A DNA stretch of 31,192 nt, taken from a virus. The notes below the pieces were generated by a model, which was given only the letters and a program-made list of their open reading frames with translations, had not been told where the DNA came from and ran no database searches. Made by a program: the position numbers and the translations under genes. The DNA lies in the IMG/VR virus record IMGVR_UViG_3300028177_000020, positions 1 through 31,192 of that record; one strand, given 5' to 3'. Numbering within the stretch: position 1 is the first letter of the stretch; each line of letters starts with the position of its first letter. Shown here piece after piece: positions 23,201 through 29,795 of this stretch.

Positions 23201-25717
23201 ATTGGAATTTATGAATTTATTTTCAATATATACTTTAATTGCAGGAATACTTAACTCTAATCTAGGTAGCACATCCATGATTAATGAAACACCGTCGTAC
23301 TCAAAATTAAATATTTGTTCAGATGTAGTGTTATTGATAAATTTTTTCCAACCAATCTCATTGGTAAATGTCGTTCTATCTGAATATTTTCTAATAAATC
23401 CATTACTAACTTTATCTTTTACTACGGTGCCATAATCAAATGTGTCTGTGTACAAATTATTATCAAATACAATGTCTCCCAAGTTATCAATGTTTAAGAA
23501 TGATAATGGGAACCCAAGCACCACATCATTCCTACCAACTCCAATTTTATAACTAAACATTTTTGTTCCACCGAACGTAGACGCGCTATACATAACGGAA
23601 TCAGAAAAACTAACTCCATTTGCATCGTACACATCAAGTAAAGGTGCTTGATTAACCGACGTTTTTTGTTGTGAAACAATCCAATCACTTCCGTTGAAAT
23701 GATATGATTTGCCCTGAGTTGATATTCCATTAGTACATACTATGCTTTGGTTTACTTCTACATCGGTATCGGATGATTCAACTAAATTAACCTTAAGTAA
23801 TCCCTCTCCCTCTAAATCAATGAATTGAACTTCGTATATTTTATTACGCACATTAACGTCACCGTCATTAGCAAATATAACTCGAGAACCATTGGTAATA
23901 CTAAATCCATCAATAGAAAACCCACTAGACCCATTAAAATTACTTAACGCATCACTTTCATTAAAATCTATTGCTGTTATTGGAGTTTTACTTTCTGTGC
24001 CAAAATTAAATAATTTTAAATTCGATTCGAATTCGATAATAGGGCGGGTTGCTCTGGAATTGTTATCAAACGTTGCAACTGTTCTATTGTATTCCGCAGT
24101 TTTAATGATTACATCCTTGTGTACCCATCTATTACTCCTACTCCACGGGTTTGAATCCTCACTCGCTCTATTAATTGTGATGAAATCAAGTACAGTCGGG
24201 GAATTTAAGTTGCCATCAAAATTTGTACTATCAAATCCATGAAAATCGAATGGCTCTAGTTCACTAGTTGTATATGATTCTGGCGTAATTAAATCCGTAA
24301 CTGAAATAAGTTTAATTGCAGTACCTACACCTTCGACATAGTATTCATTATTTTGATATTTTTCTGGGGTAACGTTTCCTCTAAAAATAACTTTAAGACC
24401 ATTGGTAAATACAACCCCATTACCACTCGTGTGCGTTCGTTTACCCAAAATATCGTTAACATCTATTTTTGTGTCCTCGGTAGAATTTACTAAATTAATA
24501 ATACCAAACTTATCCTCATCGTCCGCATCTTGGTAATAAAGAGTATCCTGTGATGCGGTTAATAATGGAATCTCCTGAAAGAAACCAGATGAATTCTTAT
24601 AAAATGATTTATTACTATAAGTATCGCCATACAAAATATCAAACTTCTCAAGATTGCTAACACTTTTAATTTTATTTAATTTAATAATAGGTTCACCATT
24701 GCTAGTAGTGTACTCAATTTGATAAACGCTGTATCTATCTGATTGACTATCTATGAACGTGGTTTCTTCAAACGGTTCAGACTCAAATGGGGCATCTTCA
24801 TGTAAGTCTAAATACTGCCACCCCAAGTCCGCAGAATTACCAGCAGTTGTATTTAAGAATACAATGGTCTTTCCTTCTAAATCAACAATTCCGTCAATAT
24901 TCTTTAGTTGACTTACAAGTTTTCCATTAATAGAATCAAATCTATCGAATGTGGCCAAATCAACCCCATCAATTTCGGGCAAATCATAGTAGAACTGTTG
25001 ATTATTTGATTCAGGAACTGTGAATGTAATTATCCCATTATCATCACCGTTGTTTACAACCCCAACAACATCACGACTACTAATATTAGATGCATGAGAT
25101 AATACTCCATTGGAGCCCGTTGCGGATTGTATATAAAAATTATGTCCTGTTTGATTGACATCGAACGTGTACTCTCCGCCCCTTGCTAATGTTATAGTAG
25201 GGTTAACCCCGTGGATACCACTTAAACTATATGTGTCGTTTCGTGTTATATCGAAGTTGTCTGTTAGCATAATATCAATTGCACTAACATCAACGCTATC
25301 TGGTCCACTTGGCAACCAATAATACTGACTATGATTTACAAATTTATCAAAATCAATTAATGGACTCCAACTGTAAATTGGACTTGAGAATAATCTATCA
25401 TGTTTGGAAACATTTGCGCCCTTTGTCTTTAATGCATCAACTATCTCTGGGTAGGTTATCGCACTTTCTGCGCTCCCACCATCATCTGTAAATACAATAC
25501 TAGGTTCTAGTTGGTAATTTGTTCGCTCTACTGTTGGTTCCAATACATAAGAATCCCCACTTTCTATTCCTGCACCAAACTTTCTACCAATAAACCCTTG
25601 AGTTTGTCTCAATTTTGGCTCTTGGACGAGTTGGTCGAGGGTGGAGTTTAAAAATTCCTTGTTGGGATTAGATTTAAATATTTCAGGTAGTAAATCTACC
25701 GACCTATTTCTTGCCAT
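14231..25717 (-). CDS. Giant virion structural protein (3,828 aa), gene position of T4 gene 7
   Basis: The gene starts one base after the gp6-like stop, where T4 has gene 7, and fills over a third of the window. The N-terminus (SVDLLPEIFKSNPNKEFLNS, TQGFIGRKFGAG, NYQLEPSIVF) belongs to a type of very large structural protein I recall from marine T4-like phages. Residues ~171-235 (NPTITLARGGEYTFDVNQ, TGHNFYIQSATG) look like a small cupredoxin-like beta domain. Other landmarks are LLPNIANKAGQIAEYYN with LLAMGLTGFRPRAYL near the middle, PYHTKIKEFL near 2766, and two GxxYxTTPTITxTGG units near 2860-2925. ERITYREVNLPNNTISGLRR lies close to the C-terminus. Seven clusters of a TxD heptad lie between about 2085 and 3505. 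No signal peptide or enzyme motif was seen. T4 gp7 has about 1,030 residues and I see no clear similarity, so equivalence rests on gene order. Confidence 0.85.
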   Translation of the reverse strand: MARNRSVDLLPEIFKSNPNKEFLNSTLDQLVQEPKLRQTQGFIGRKFGAGIESGDSYVLEPTVERTNYQLEPSIVFTDDGGSAESAITYPEIVDALKTKGANVSKHDRLFSSPIYSWSPLIDFDKFVNHSQYYWLPSGPDSVDVSAIDIMLTDNFDITRNDTYSLSGIHGVNPTITLARGGEYTFDVNQTGHNFYIQSATGSNGVLSHASNISSRDVVGVVNNGDDNGIITFTVPESNNQQFYYDLPEIDGVDLATFDRFDSINGKLVSQLKNIDGIVDLEGKTIVFLNTTAGNSADLGWQYLDLHEDAPFESEPFEETTFIDSQSDRYSVYQIEYTTSNGEPIIKLNKIKSVSNLEKFDILYGDTYSNKSFYKNSSGFFQEIPLLTASQDTLYYQDADDEDKFGIINLVNSTEDTKIDVNDILGKRTHTSGNGVVFTNGLKVIFRGNVTPEKYQNNEYYVEGVGTAIKLISVTDLITPESYTTSELEPFDFHGFDSTNFDGNLNSPTVLDFITINRASEDSNPWSRSNRWVHKDVIIKTAEYNRTVATFDNNSRATRPIIEFESNLKLFNFGTESKTPITAIDFNESDALSNFNGSSGFSIDGFSITNGSRVIFANDGDVNVRNKIYEVQFIDLEGEGLLKVNLVESSDTDVEVNQSIVCTNGISTQGKSYHFNGSDWIVSQQKTSVNQAPLLDVYDANGVSFSDSVMYSASTFGGTKMFSYKIGVGRNDVVLGFPLSFLNIDNLGDIVFDNNLYTDTFDYGTVVKDKVSNGFIRKYSDRTTFTNEIGWKKFINNTTSEQIFNFEYDGVSLIMDVLPRLELSIPAIKVYIENKFINSNDYTITTGDVKTTITFVDTITTGSEIKVTIISDTESKVAYYGIPKNLENNTFNENSDTLTLGTIRNHYSNLAQNLLDLDGDANGSNNTRDLGNIAVYGDTIIQNSSPIAPMAKFLHSEEFNFFEAIDFNANAFEKFKLKILDYVMKNDTYGLAASTILNNALDLINIGKGSTSAFYKSDMLVGTNTPTVTTHTITPISTDTFNIVNIYDFTKASNASILVYLNDIVLVKDLNYTVAIDSATITIHSTVLNVGDIVTIKEYETSIGSYVPNTPTKLGLYPKFEPSYYLDDTYSTPTNVIKGHDGSISVAFNDIRDDVLLEFETRIYNNIKVNNNIPIRDIDVIPGKFRTTEYSDKESTNILSVSFLNWVGWNRVDYKTQTYLADNELTWNYSSCSSKLDGSSLKGHWRGVYKNYYDTDTPHTTPWEMLGITAKPAWWENEYGPLPYTSGNLVLWEDLESGIIKEPGNNRVDIRYKRDGLIKVIPVDTEGNLLNPFVSIVRNYSQSDFKKSWVIGDYSPTETAWRRSSSYPFALQRLFALTKPAQYFALSIDRDRYVFDSDMNQYLMDSRYRMDTRTVEVQTNTNPKHSYINWIADYHNNNGCSCIDIKDQLSRIDVRLAYRMASYTDKNYLKIYTDKSSPDSSNTGLLLPDQSYDLLLHKNQSLSELQYSSVIVQKTDDGYSVHGHSITHQYFEILQSIPNSNFNIVEGDIKLPKDFTDKVTLVPYGYVFTNKNIVIDFLASYGAFLESRGLVFDSVENANTLNWGRMSQEFLAWTAQGWGTGSVVNLNPNAISLEFNKELVVVDNINSKNIQALDQNGAPLTPNDYVITRLDNNFKLTTINGKNINFLRIKSTSYEHLLVIDNVSIFNDLMYKPVSGLRQHRVRLVGFTTYDWNGQLDAQGFILNQDNIKEWQPNIYYTKGNLVKFKNSYWSAEQKIEPSEDFNFNHWTKIDYRNIKKGLLPNIANKAGQIAEYYNKKTTNLESDVDLLAMGLTGFRPRAYLNSLDDVSQVNFYTSFISNKGTKVSADSFRNVKFDKKITDYTVFENWAIREATFGNSGNKSYIELELDSSKLQNNPSVVEIINDSDTKVDSHQLIKIGDVYNQSEIHVSKHVFPVRTNGSTEIGLPIAGHVRTDDVDLAVFEITDLNGGAGVPFMNKLSSGSLIWVAKDTAYDWNIYRTDIQSNISSILPVDGKIEVTFFHSHDFVVNDKIVIQDISLLINGAYAVENIIDSKVIRLTGTIEDTFVNITSDSSITSDTELYTTDHKLGFVYKLTSVRLPNNNALLGKYIDRMPMGARVWVDVNDNNKHAVYQKYDVTGNITMDTGLVTSDNDVYTADGNGAWGLLHEEQDTVDVGLINKVLFYDKDTNKTVQHVDYLDPINGKILGAAAENINFIGATDPASYNQGIDITGIIWGDERVGEVWWDTFNIRYIDYNQTDLTYASKNWANLFPGSTVDIRQWVKSSVHPSRYSGPGTVVDVAKYTIISNIDTTNTIIQDYYFWVTDLSDISSNKTLSINNIKQYIEAPILSGVPFVAFLNNSTVGIYNSRQSITNSVLHISYNRTHSENAIFNEYKLIKENSKNDFLNDATYKKLQDSFIGGNDIGLAVPDIKLSVAERIGISFRPRQSMFENRFTALSEYLTQVNSILKKNIVTTNKDFSLLEAEEAMPSISTGTWDIQVSDIAELNYQNLDIVAIGYKYLVTTDTTNSGGGWSIHEVVTSTSGVTLQLTKIQKYNTTRAWTYSNWYENDTVETVIPYRIVSDTSKLSTLVVDNETYVKVSSNSSGKFELYQLRDSFWVRVGLEDGTIQFNTSLWGGASTQDNITIDSNTFTTDSIINTSDTGTGGIELRNVIRAINEHILVDELLLERNKLLISIFNYILSEQGNIDWLYKTSLIDVEHKVRDLEQYATYKKDDQDFLLNYLIESKPYHTKIKEFLLKYNGTEQYNTDMADFDVPTHYDDAFKKYVNPILDYDGVILTSDQSNFNDDGVGLTERDYNIWEISPWSNWYNNNALTIKDVFIVNSGSNYTTTPTITVTGGGATTQSTMTARINNSGQIIDIVIDNEGVGYFTTPTITITGGNGNGAIITPIMQNTLVRNLVTTIKYDRYEYAPSIINWESNSLVSSDVTTITVDNSDTIRVDSEASVHTVGQLVRHNDSVYSFNETRAFGTEFDIDNYTVVDSSTLSGVDRTMGFYNPSANNYGLNLPLLVHGIDYPGVEVKDLDFNNSAGFSVLPFDTTPFDVITVLADGSSSGVVDTEYSSVFNDMYLGTQPSDINADGGEFIDVYSSHSPEELIPGSMFDTLSMVISTRPGFDYDNNGHAFEVQYELFEYTPSTTEFNFNNIVEYPIAIKVVNTTDGLALNETFNYTIDWVNGNVTVISGASDSDVIQIFVYEIGGGNQLYRNTYTGNEIGNEITIPVESKSIYNIVVHVDGVELVSGFTATSDGSITVDSILETVDANTITVDAVSTSTEKTTTINFTNTYTSVNFVAITVFGFESEQHEHCYPTTKSFTPFGADSSLYTTDTNEITADNISTSFELGVGSSGIDKAISTSGKNRHNAIVEHNGLRLRSPEAVRYTGDAIETNFKLPTSGRIKHSLVSNSEIVVYVDNILQTLNTDYIIVELTADTDTITADTTDVTVDAGVVTADTTSTTVDTDIITSDTNTLYQGFKQVAFIGTTPLLNTIVDVYITTNADYTIDGTILNIKDSIYVSATDKITVTTWNDTSQLDVLTSVFKGPTLTTEVITELFDSAGFDIELFDSVTSEGNNVNLFELGRTITSNNRLWVTRNGNILLAGNDYVVSNSTLLIIGDLLSPSDEIIVTSITDDVVPEELSFRLFKDMNGSSAMYKVNNSVVLTKKLNITDEAVYVNDASILTTPNLDIGIFGIIIINGERITYREVNLPNNTISGLRRGTAGTAIKEHSLNAIVNDVSIGNIVTGSVITSSTLGSDTNTVSSTYDSIWYGSGDGTPSNGIALQDQVTTQANFIKN
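15205..15333 (-). repeat. Longest heptad cluster (TxxxTxD) in the giant protein
   Basis: About five consecutive seven-residue units are visible: TDTITAD, TTDVTVD, AGVVTAD, TTSTTVD, TDIITSD. The underlying DNA repeats every 21 bases with many substitutions, so selection appears to act on the protein pattern. Shorter clusters of the same heptad lie near 15598-15650, 15787-15871, 16778-16830, 17676-17741, 19186-19247 and 19409-19462. Confidence 0.8.
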
Positions 25718-25718
25718 A

Positions 25719-28700
25719 TTATGTTATCCCGTTTAGATTATCTGAAGTTAATGAATCAACAACATTGATATTATCTACTGTAGTTGCATTTACAAAAATT
25801 TCATTTGATGCAGACCTAATTTCGTATAAATCGCCGAATTTTTTATTTACATCAGTCGGTACAATTACTACTGAGCCAACTATATCTCCCAATTGGTCAT
25901 GTAGATACGCAGACAGTTCAGAAAAATAAAATGTATCTCCGAAATCCCAATTATCGATATCAAAATAGTCATTCATTACAGATACTACTCTGCTTTTAAC
26001 TTCACTGTCGCTCACCAATGAATCGTGTACCTTAATTACTGAAATATTAGCACGTAATTCATCCTTCGCCTTATTGCCGAATAATGGCTTAAAAATAACA
26101 CTGTTTAATACAATGTTATCACTTAGCATCTTGCTATCCTGTAATGTTTGATAGGACGACGTTAACTCCGATATAGTTGGTGTAGATGGTATTGTGATTG
26201 TGTTAGTTACATCTTGGATATATTTCTTGTACTGTGTGTAATATGCACTAATCACGACAAATATATCAATTATATTGGTAAGTCCTGGATTAATGCGTTT
26301 TACGTTAGAACTGTTATGACGGTAATGAAATTGTAAATCTTGTCTACCTGTTTTCACTGACATATTTGTTTTTACTACTAATACATTAGATACTAATTCA
26401 CGAAACTTATCTACCTCATCAGCGAAGTAAAATAATTGATTTTCTGGATAACTAGTGAGCACTAATAATGGGTCAGTAGTACTGGTAAATTCAGTATCCA
26501 TCACGTTACTCCTAATAGGCAATTCTCTTTCCAATCCATCCGCGTCAACTATTGTCTCGAAAAATACTAATCCACTATTTAAAGTGATGTCGTCGAAAAA
26601 ATCAGGATTGTCGGCGACGTTATCATTGTCTTCATCCGTGTAACTAATTTCCACATTAAAGTCATTAACAAATCCATCTGATTCAGTTGGTTGACCAATA
26701 ATATCTAATTTAATATCATTACTTAATGGTAAATTGCTACCATGTTGTGTATTTGTTTTAAGAACATTAATAAAATCATTTACGATTTTTCCTGTTTTAG
26801 GGTCGAAAATTTTATTATGTCCACTGAAATAAAAACGCGTTTCAATAATACTTGAGAAGAAATACTTCAATGCACGTGATGTGGTTGTGTATATTTTATC
26901 TACCGAAACGAACTTAACAATCCAACTAGAATCAATACCGGTTCCTGAAGTATTTTGTGCATTATCTAAACTAAAAGCAGTTGATTTATCCAAATTAGCA
27001 CTCGCAATAATGTACCAACTTCCTATACTATTATCATAACCTATGCCAAAATCATTATATAATTCAAACTGTGTTAACATTTCTTGCTCAAACGCTAATG
27101 GCAAATCTGTATTAAATACAGGAACAATAGATGTGGGGATAGCCCCCGTTGGGATGAAATTGGTCAATGTTATTGGACCACTTCCATCTGATTTATTACC
27201 AACACCAAAGTTTGTGCCTTCTAACGTGACTAACTTAACTCCGCTCCATAGAATAGTATTGTCTGTTGTTAATAAATCACCACGTTGCTTTAACCTATTG
27301 TTCTTATCGAAATAATATACTCCATTACTATCAGTCTTTGGTGTTTCGAATTTAATTAATGCATTAGGTACGATAAATTGTCTATTATCAGACACATAAC
27401 TTCCGACTTGGAGTGCACTTCCTGCCGTATTTTTAAAATAACCAGTGGTTTCGTTGGTTGTTGTTGTACTTTGGTTCCACGCAATGTCAATTGCGGTTAA
27501 AGAACTTCTGTTAAACGTATTATAGTACAAGTGAACCGTACTCCGTTCCGCAATCTTTGGTTCAATTTGCTTTCTAATCACTGATTCGATATCATTCTTG
27601 TCATCAAAACTGAACGTGAATGATGTACTAGCATCATTCTTAAAGATAACTCCATCGCTATTAAATGTGTTGATGCTCGAGTACTTGCCAGTTGGGTCAA
27701 CTAAATCCAAATGCCTACTCGTTCCAATATTAGTCCTTGCAATTGCTTTACTTTTGATGATACTACTGAATGCTGTATATGGGAAGTTATTATAATCCTC
27801 TCCATTGACCATTCTATTTTGTGTGTGGAATTTCGCTGGAGCATTACGCTTAATATCATTTAAACTTTCTTTTGAACTTGCGTTACTAATATTTTGAGTT
27901 AAACTAACAATAAATGTTGCAGTTTCCGCCCTTCCATTTCTACTTATATAAGGTACACTAAGGTTAACCCCTGAAATATCACCGACATTAATGATATATT
28001 TCCTTCCATTGCTCAACCTTACAAATGAACGAAAAAATCCAATAGGTATATCACCAAAAACACCGTCACCGAAGTTCATTGTAATTTGGTCATTGGCACG
28101 TCCAGTTATACTAAAAAACCTACGGACAGTAGACTCGGTTTGTTTTGTGATAGGTGCATATATATTATCCACCTCTTCCCACTCACTTAATACAGTGCCC
28201 GTAGTTTTATCCAATTCATATAACCAAACATCACTATTATTAACGCCTTCTGTATTGATATCAACATTGCGATTCGCAATTCTGTCACTCAATGTGAAGT
28301 CTTTGTTAATTAATGTACCTTGTTTAAAGTGAAAAAAGAATCCTGTGTCTTTACTAGCAAATCCTAACTTATCATTTCTGTATAAGATATTAAAATCACC
28401 ATTAAGAACTGGTGATGGTTCATATACTGATGTTTTGTTTGCTGTGGTTGCACTAACAGCCTCAAAATCCATGTTAGCACCGTTCACAGTTGCTGAAAAT
28501 GGTATAATTGGCATCAAATTACTAACTAAATTTACCGTGTACTCATCTGTCTTGTTACCAAGTACATCTGCTGTTCTTCCAGGCTTTCCGATTTTTTGAC
28601 TATCAACCATCATAGAATTCATTACAGTGTTGAATTGGTCTTGCCAATCAATATTTGTACTATCATTCCACCGTAGTGTTACGTTCGCCAAGTTAGCACC

Positions 28701-29099
28701 ATTAAAGTCAGTAATATTTTCTGTCGTGCTTACTGAAGTAACCTTCAAAAATCCACTAGCATTTTCATTACGTTTTGGTGTGTATCCAACTAAATCAGCA
28801 AGTCTAACAACACTGTCTCTACGTTCTGCAGTATCTAAAAAGTTTTCACGTGTGTTTAAATCTTGTCTGTAACTTATCGCTTGTCCCATAAATGCCATTA
28901 CGTCAAGTAACGCAATGAATTCTGAACTCTCAACATAATCATTGAAGTCTTCTGGGTGATGCTGTCTTAGATAATCAACGAAACCTTTTCGTAGTGTTTC
29001 GAAGTTATAACTCTGAAAGTCTGCTTGATTGTATGTCTTATATAAAGAACGCCAATCCTCAATTCCAAAAATACTGGTTTGTCGACTAGATGTTGCCAT
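25719..29099 (-). CDS. 6: Baseplate wedge subunit, gp6-like (baseplate J-type)
   Basis: The N-terminus DWRSLYKTYNQADFQSYNFE, with VDYLRQHHPEDFNDYVESSE, FIALLDVMAFMGQAISYRQD and NTRENFLDTAERRDSVVRLA, is the conserved opening of T4-like gp6, the wedge protein that forms the continuous ring around the baseplate. A baseplate-J-like core follows: MNFGDGVFGDIPIGFFRSFV and APAKFHTQNRMVNGEDYNNF. At 1,126 residues it is much longer than T4 gp6 (about 660), like marine relatives. The extra length is in the C-terminal half, which ends with a short TxD-rich stretch (TTVDNINVVDSLTSDN) similar to the heptads of the next protein. AAGGAGA precedes the ATG at ideal spacing but lies inside the endonuclease gene, whose end overlaps this start by 14 bases. 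Confidence 0.92.
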   Translation of the reverse strand: MATSSRQTSIFGIEDWRSLYKTYNQADFQSYNFETLRKGFVDYLRQHHPEDFNDYVESSEFIALLDVMAFMGQAISYRQDLNTRENFLDTAERRDSVVRLADLVGYTPKRNENASGFLKVTSVSTTENITDFNGANLANVTLRWNDSTNIDWQDQFNTVMNSMMVDSQKIGKPGRTADVLGNKTDEYTVNLVSNLMPIIPFSATVNGANMDFEAVSATTANKTSVYEPSPVLNGDFNILYRNDKLGFASKDTGFFFHFKQGTLINKDFTLSDRIANRNVDINTEGVNNSDVWLYELDKTTGTVLSEWEEVDNIYAPITKQTESTVRRFFSITGRANDQITMNFGDGVFGDIPIGFFRSFVRLSNGRKYIINVGDISGVNLSVPYISRNGRAETATFIVSLTQNISNASSKESLNDIKRNAPAKFHTQNRMVNGEDYNNFPYTAFSSIIKSKAIARTNIGTSRHLDLVDPTGKYSSINTFNSDGVIFKNDASTSFTFSFDDKNDIESVIRKQIEPKIAERSTVHLYYNTFNRSSLTAIDIAWNQSTTTTNETTGYFKNTAGSALQVGSYVSDNRQFIVPNALIKFETPKTDSNGVYYFDKNNRLKQRGDLLTTDNTILWSGVKLVTLEGTNFGVGNKSDGSGPITLTNFIPTGAIPTSIVPVFNTDLPLAFEQEMLTQFELYNDFGIGYDNSIGSWYIIASANLDKSTAFSLDNAQNTSGTGIDSSWIVKFVSVDKIYTTTSRALKYFFSSIIETRFYFSGHNKIFDPKTGKIVNDFINVLKTNTQHGSNLPLSNDIKLDIIGQPTESDGFVNDFNVEISYTDEDNDNVADNPDFFDDITLNSGLVFFETIVDADGLERELPIRSNVMDTEFTSTTDPLLVLTSYPENQLFYFADEVDKFRELVSNVLVVKTNMSVKTGRQDLQFHYRHNSSNVKRINPGLTNIIDIFVVISAYYTQYKKYIQDVTNTITIPSTPTISELTSSYQTLQDSKMLSDNIVLNSVIFKPLFGNKAKDELRANISVIKVHDSLVSDSEVKSRVVSVMNDYFDIDNWDFGDTFYFSELSAYLHDQLGDIVGSVVIVPTDVNKKFGDLYEIRSASNEIFVNATTVDNINVVDSLTSDNLNGIT

Positions 29100-29715
29100 T
29101 ACTTATCTCCTTTTTACACAATCTTCCGTGCGCGAATCCATGCGGTTCTTCACCTGGAAATACCATAATCCCTATCAAACCATTATTATAATGTTTGCGA
29201 CCGTTTTCGCCTTTATTATGTGCAACTCTACCACGTTTAGTTTCGCTTATTTTTTGTTTATGCTCTTCTGTTAAAGACATACCTTTATTCCAAATATTTC
29301 TTCCTTTTAACCCTTTGCTCATATTTTTAATATGTTCATTTGATAACTTTCTTCCTCTAAGTGCATTTGCGGCGTTTTTAATATGCTGATTGGACTTTGG
29401 TTTACCTTTTTTTGCTTTAGATAACTTAAGGCGGTATTCATCCGTTATATGGTTACTTCCTCCTATAACTTTAATAAAATTTACCGAAATTTTATCACCT
29501 CTATTCTTGTGAATAGCAATATGGTCATCAGGATGTAATGCTATTAGATTTGATGGATGATGTATTTTTAAATCATCCTTGTTTTTAAACGTTGATTTTG
29601 GTTTAATATGATGCACGTGGAATCCTTTGGGTATTGTCCACCCAGGAATTAATTGATTCCAATAGTTGATTAAGTTTCGTTTATAGTTTGAAGTGTATTT
29701 GAATGTTGTTGCCAT
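29086..29715 (-). CDS. Free-standing HNH homing-type endonuclease with NUMOD3 repeats
   Basis: The 209-residue protein has an HNH nuclease core: FHVHHIKPKSTF (His35, His36), then HPSNLIALHPDDHIAIHK (Asn56, His61, His65, His69), which holds the catalytic metal. Residues ~97-175 contain two or three NUMOD3-type DNA-binding segments (SNQHIKNAANALRGRKLSNE, LKGRNIWNKGMSLTEEHKQK). The C-terminal NNGLIGIMVFPGEEPHGFAH with GRLCK is a tail frequent in phage HNH proteins. It probably cuts homologous phage genomes lacking the insertion and drives its own transfer. It is inserted between the gp25/LRR genes and gene 6, and its stop codon lies inside gene 6. A hairpin and a late-promoter-like box precede it. 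Confidence 0.92.
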   Translation of the reverse strand: MATTFKYTSNYKRNLINYWNQLIPGWTIPKGFHVHHIKPKSTFKNKDDLKIHHPSNLIALHPDDHIAIHKNRGDKISVNFIKVIGGSNHITDEYRLKLSKAKKGKPKSNQHIKNAANALRGRKLSNEHIKNMSKGLKGRNIWNKGMSLTEEHKQKISETKRGRVAHNKGENGRKHYNNGLIGIMVFPGEEPHGFAHGRLCKKEISNGNI

Positions 29716-29743
29716 AATAACGTAATTTTGTGTTTACGTTATT
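29716..29743 (-). promoter_or_regulatory. 10-bp hairpin abutting the endonuclease start codon
   Basis: AATAACGTAA at 29716-29725 and TTACGTTATT at 29734-29743 are perfect inverted repeats with an 8-base loop. In RNA made from upstream, the stem would end directly at the AUG and should hinder initiation. In T4, hairpins of this kind keep I-TevI and some late genes silent in early transcripts. Confidence 0.75.
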
Positions 29744-29747
29744 TATG
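29740..29747 (-). promoter_or_regulatory. Late-promoter-like box CATAAATA overlapping the hairpin
   Basis: CATAAATA on the minus strand ends 24 bases before the endonuclease ATG. Its last four bases are the first four of the hairpin's 5' arm. A transcript begun about six bases downstream (near 29734) would lack most or all of that arm and could not form the hairpin, leaving the start open. Confidence 0.65.
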
Positions 29748-29795
29748 CTGTTAATAAACTGTGTATATTATGAGGAGATTTATTTGTGGTTTTAT

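Noticed and set aside
23494-23730. Minus-strand frames inside larger genes (also 5179-5373, 8430-8621, 11126-11482)
   Set aside because: They overlap recognised proteins in another frame and have no family features.
14231-25717. Naming the giant gene gp7
   Set aside because: Only gene order supports it; no convincing similarity to T4 gp7 could be seen by eye, so no symbol was given.
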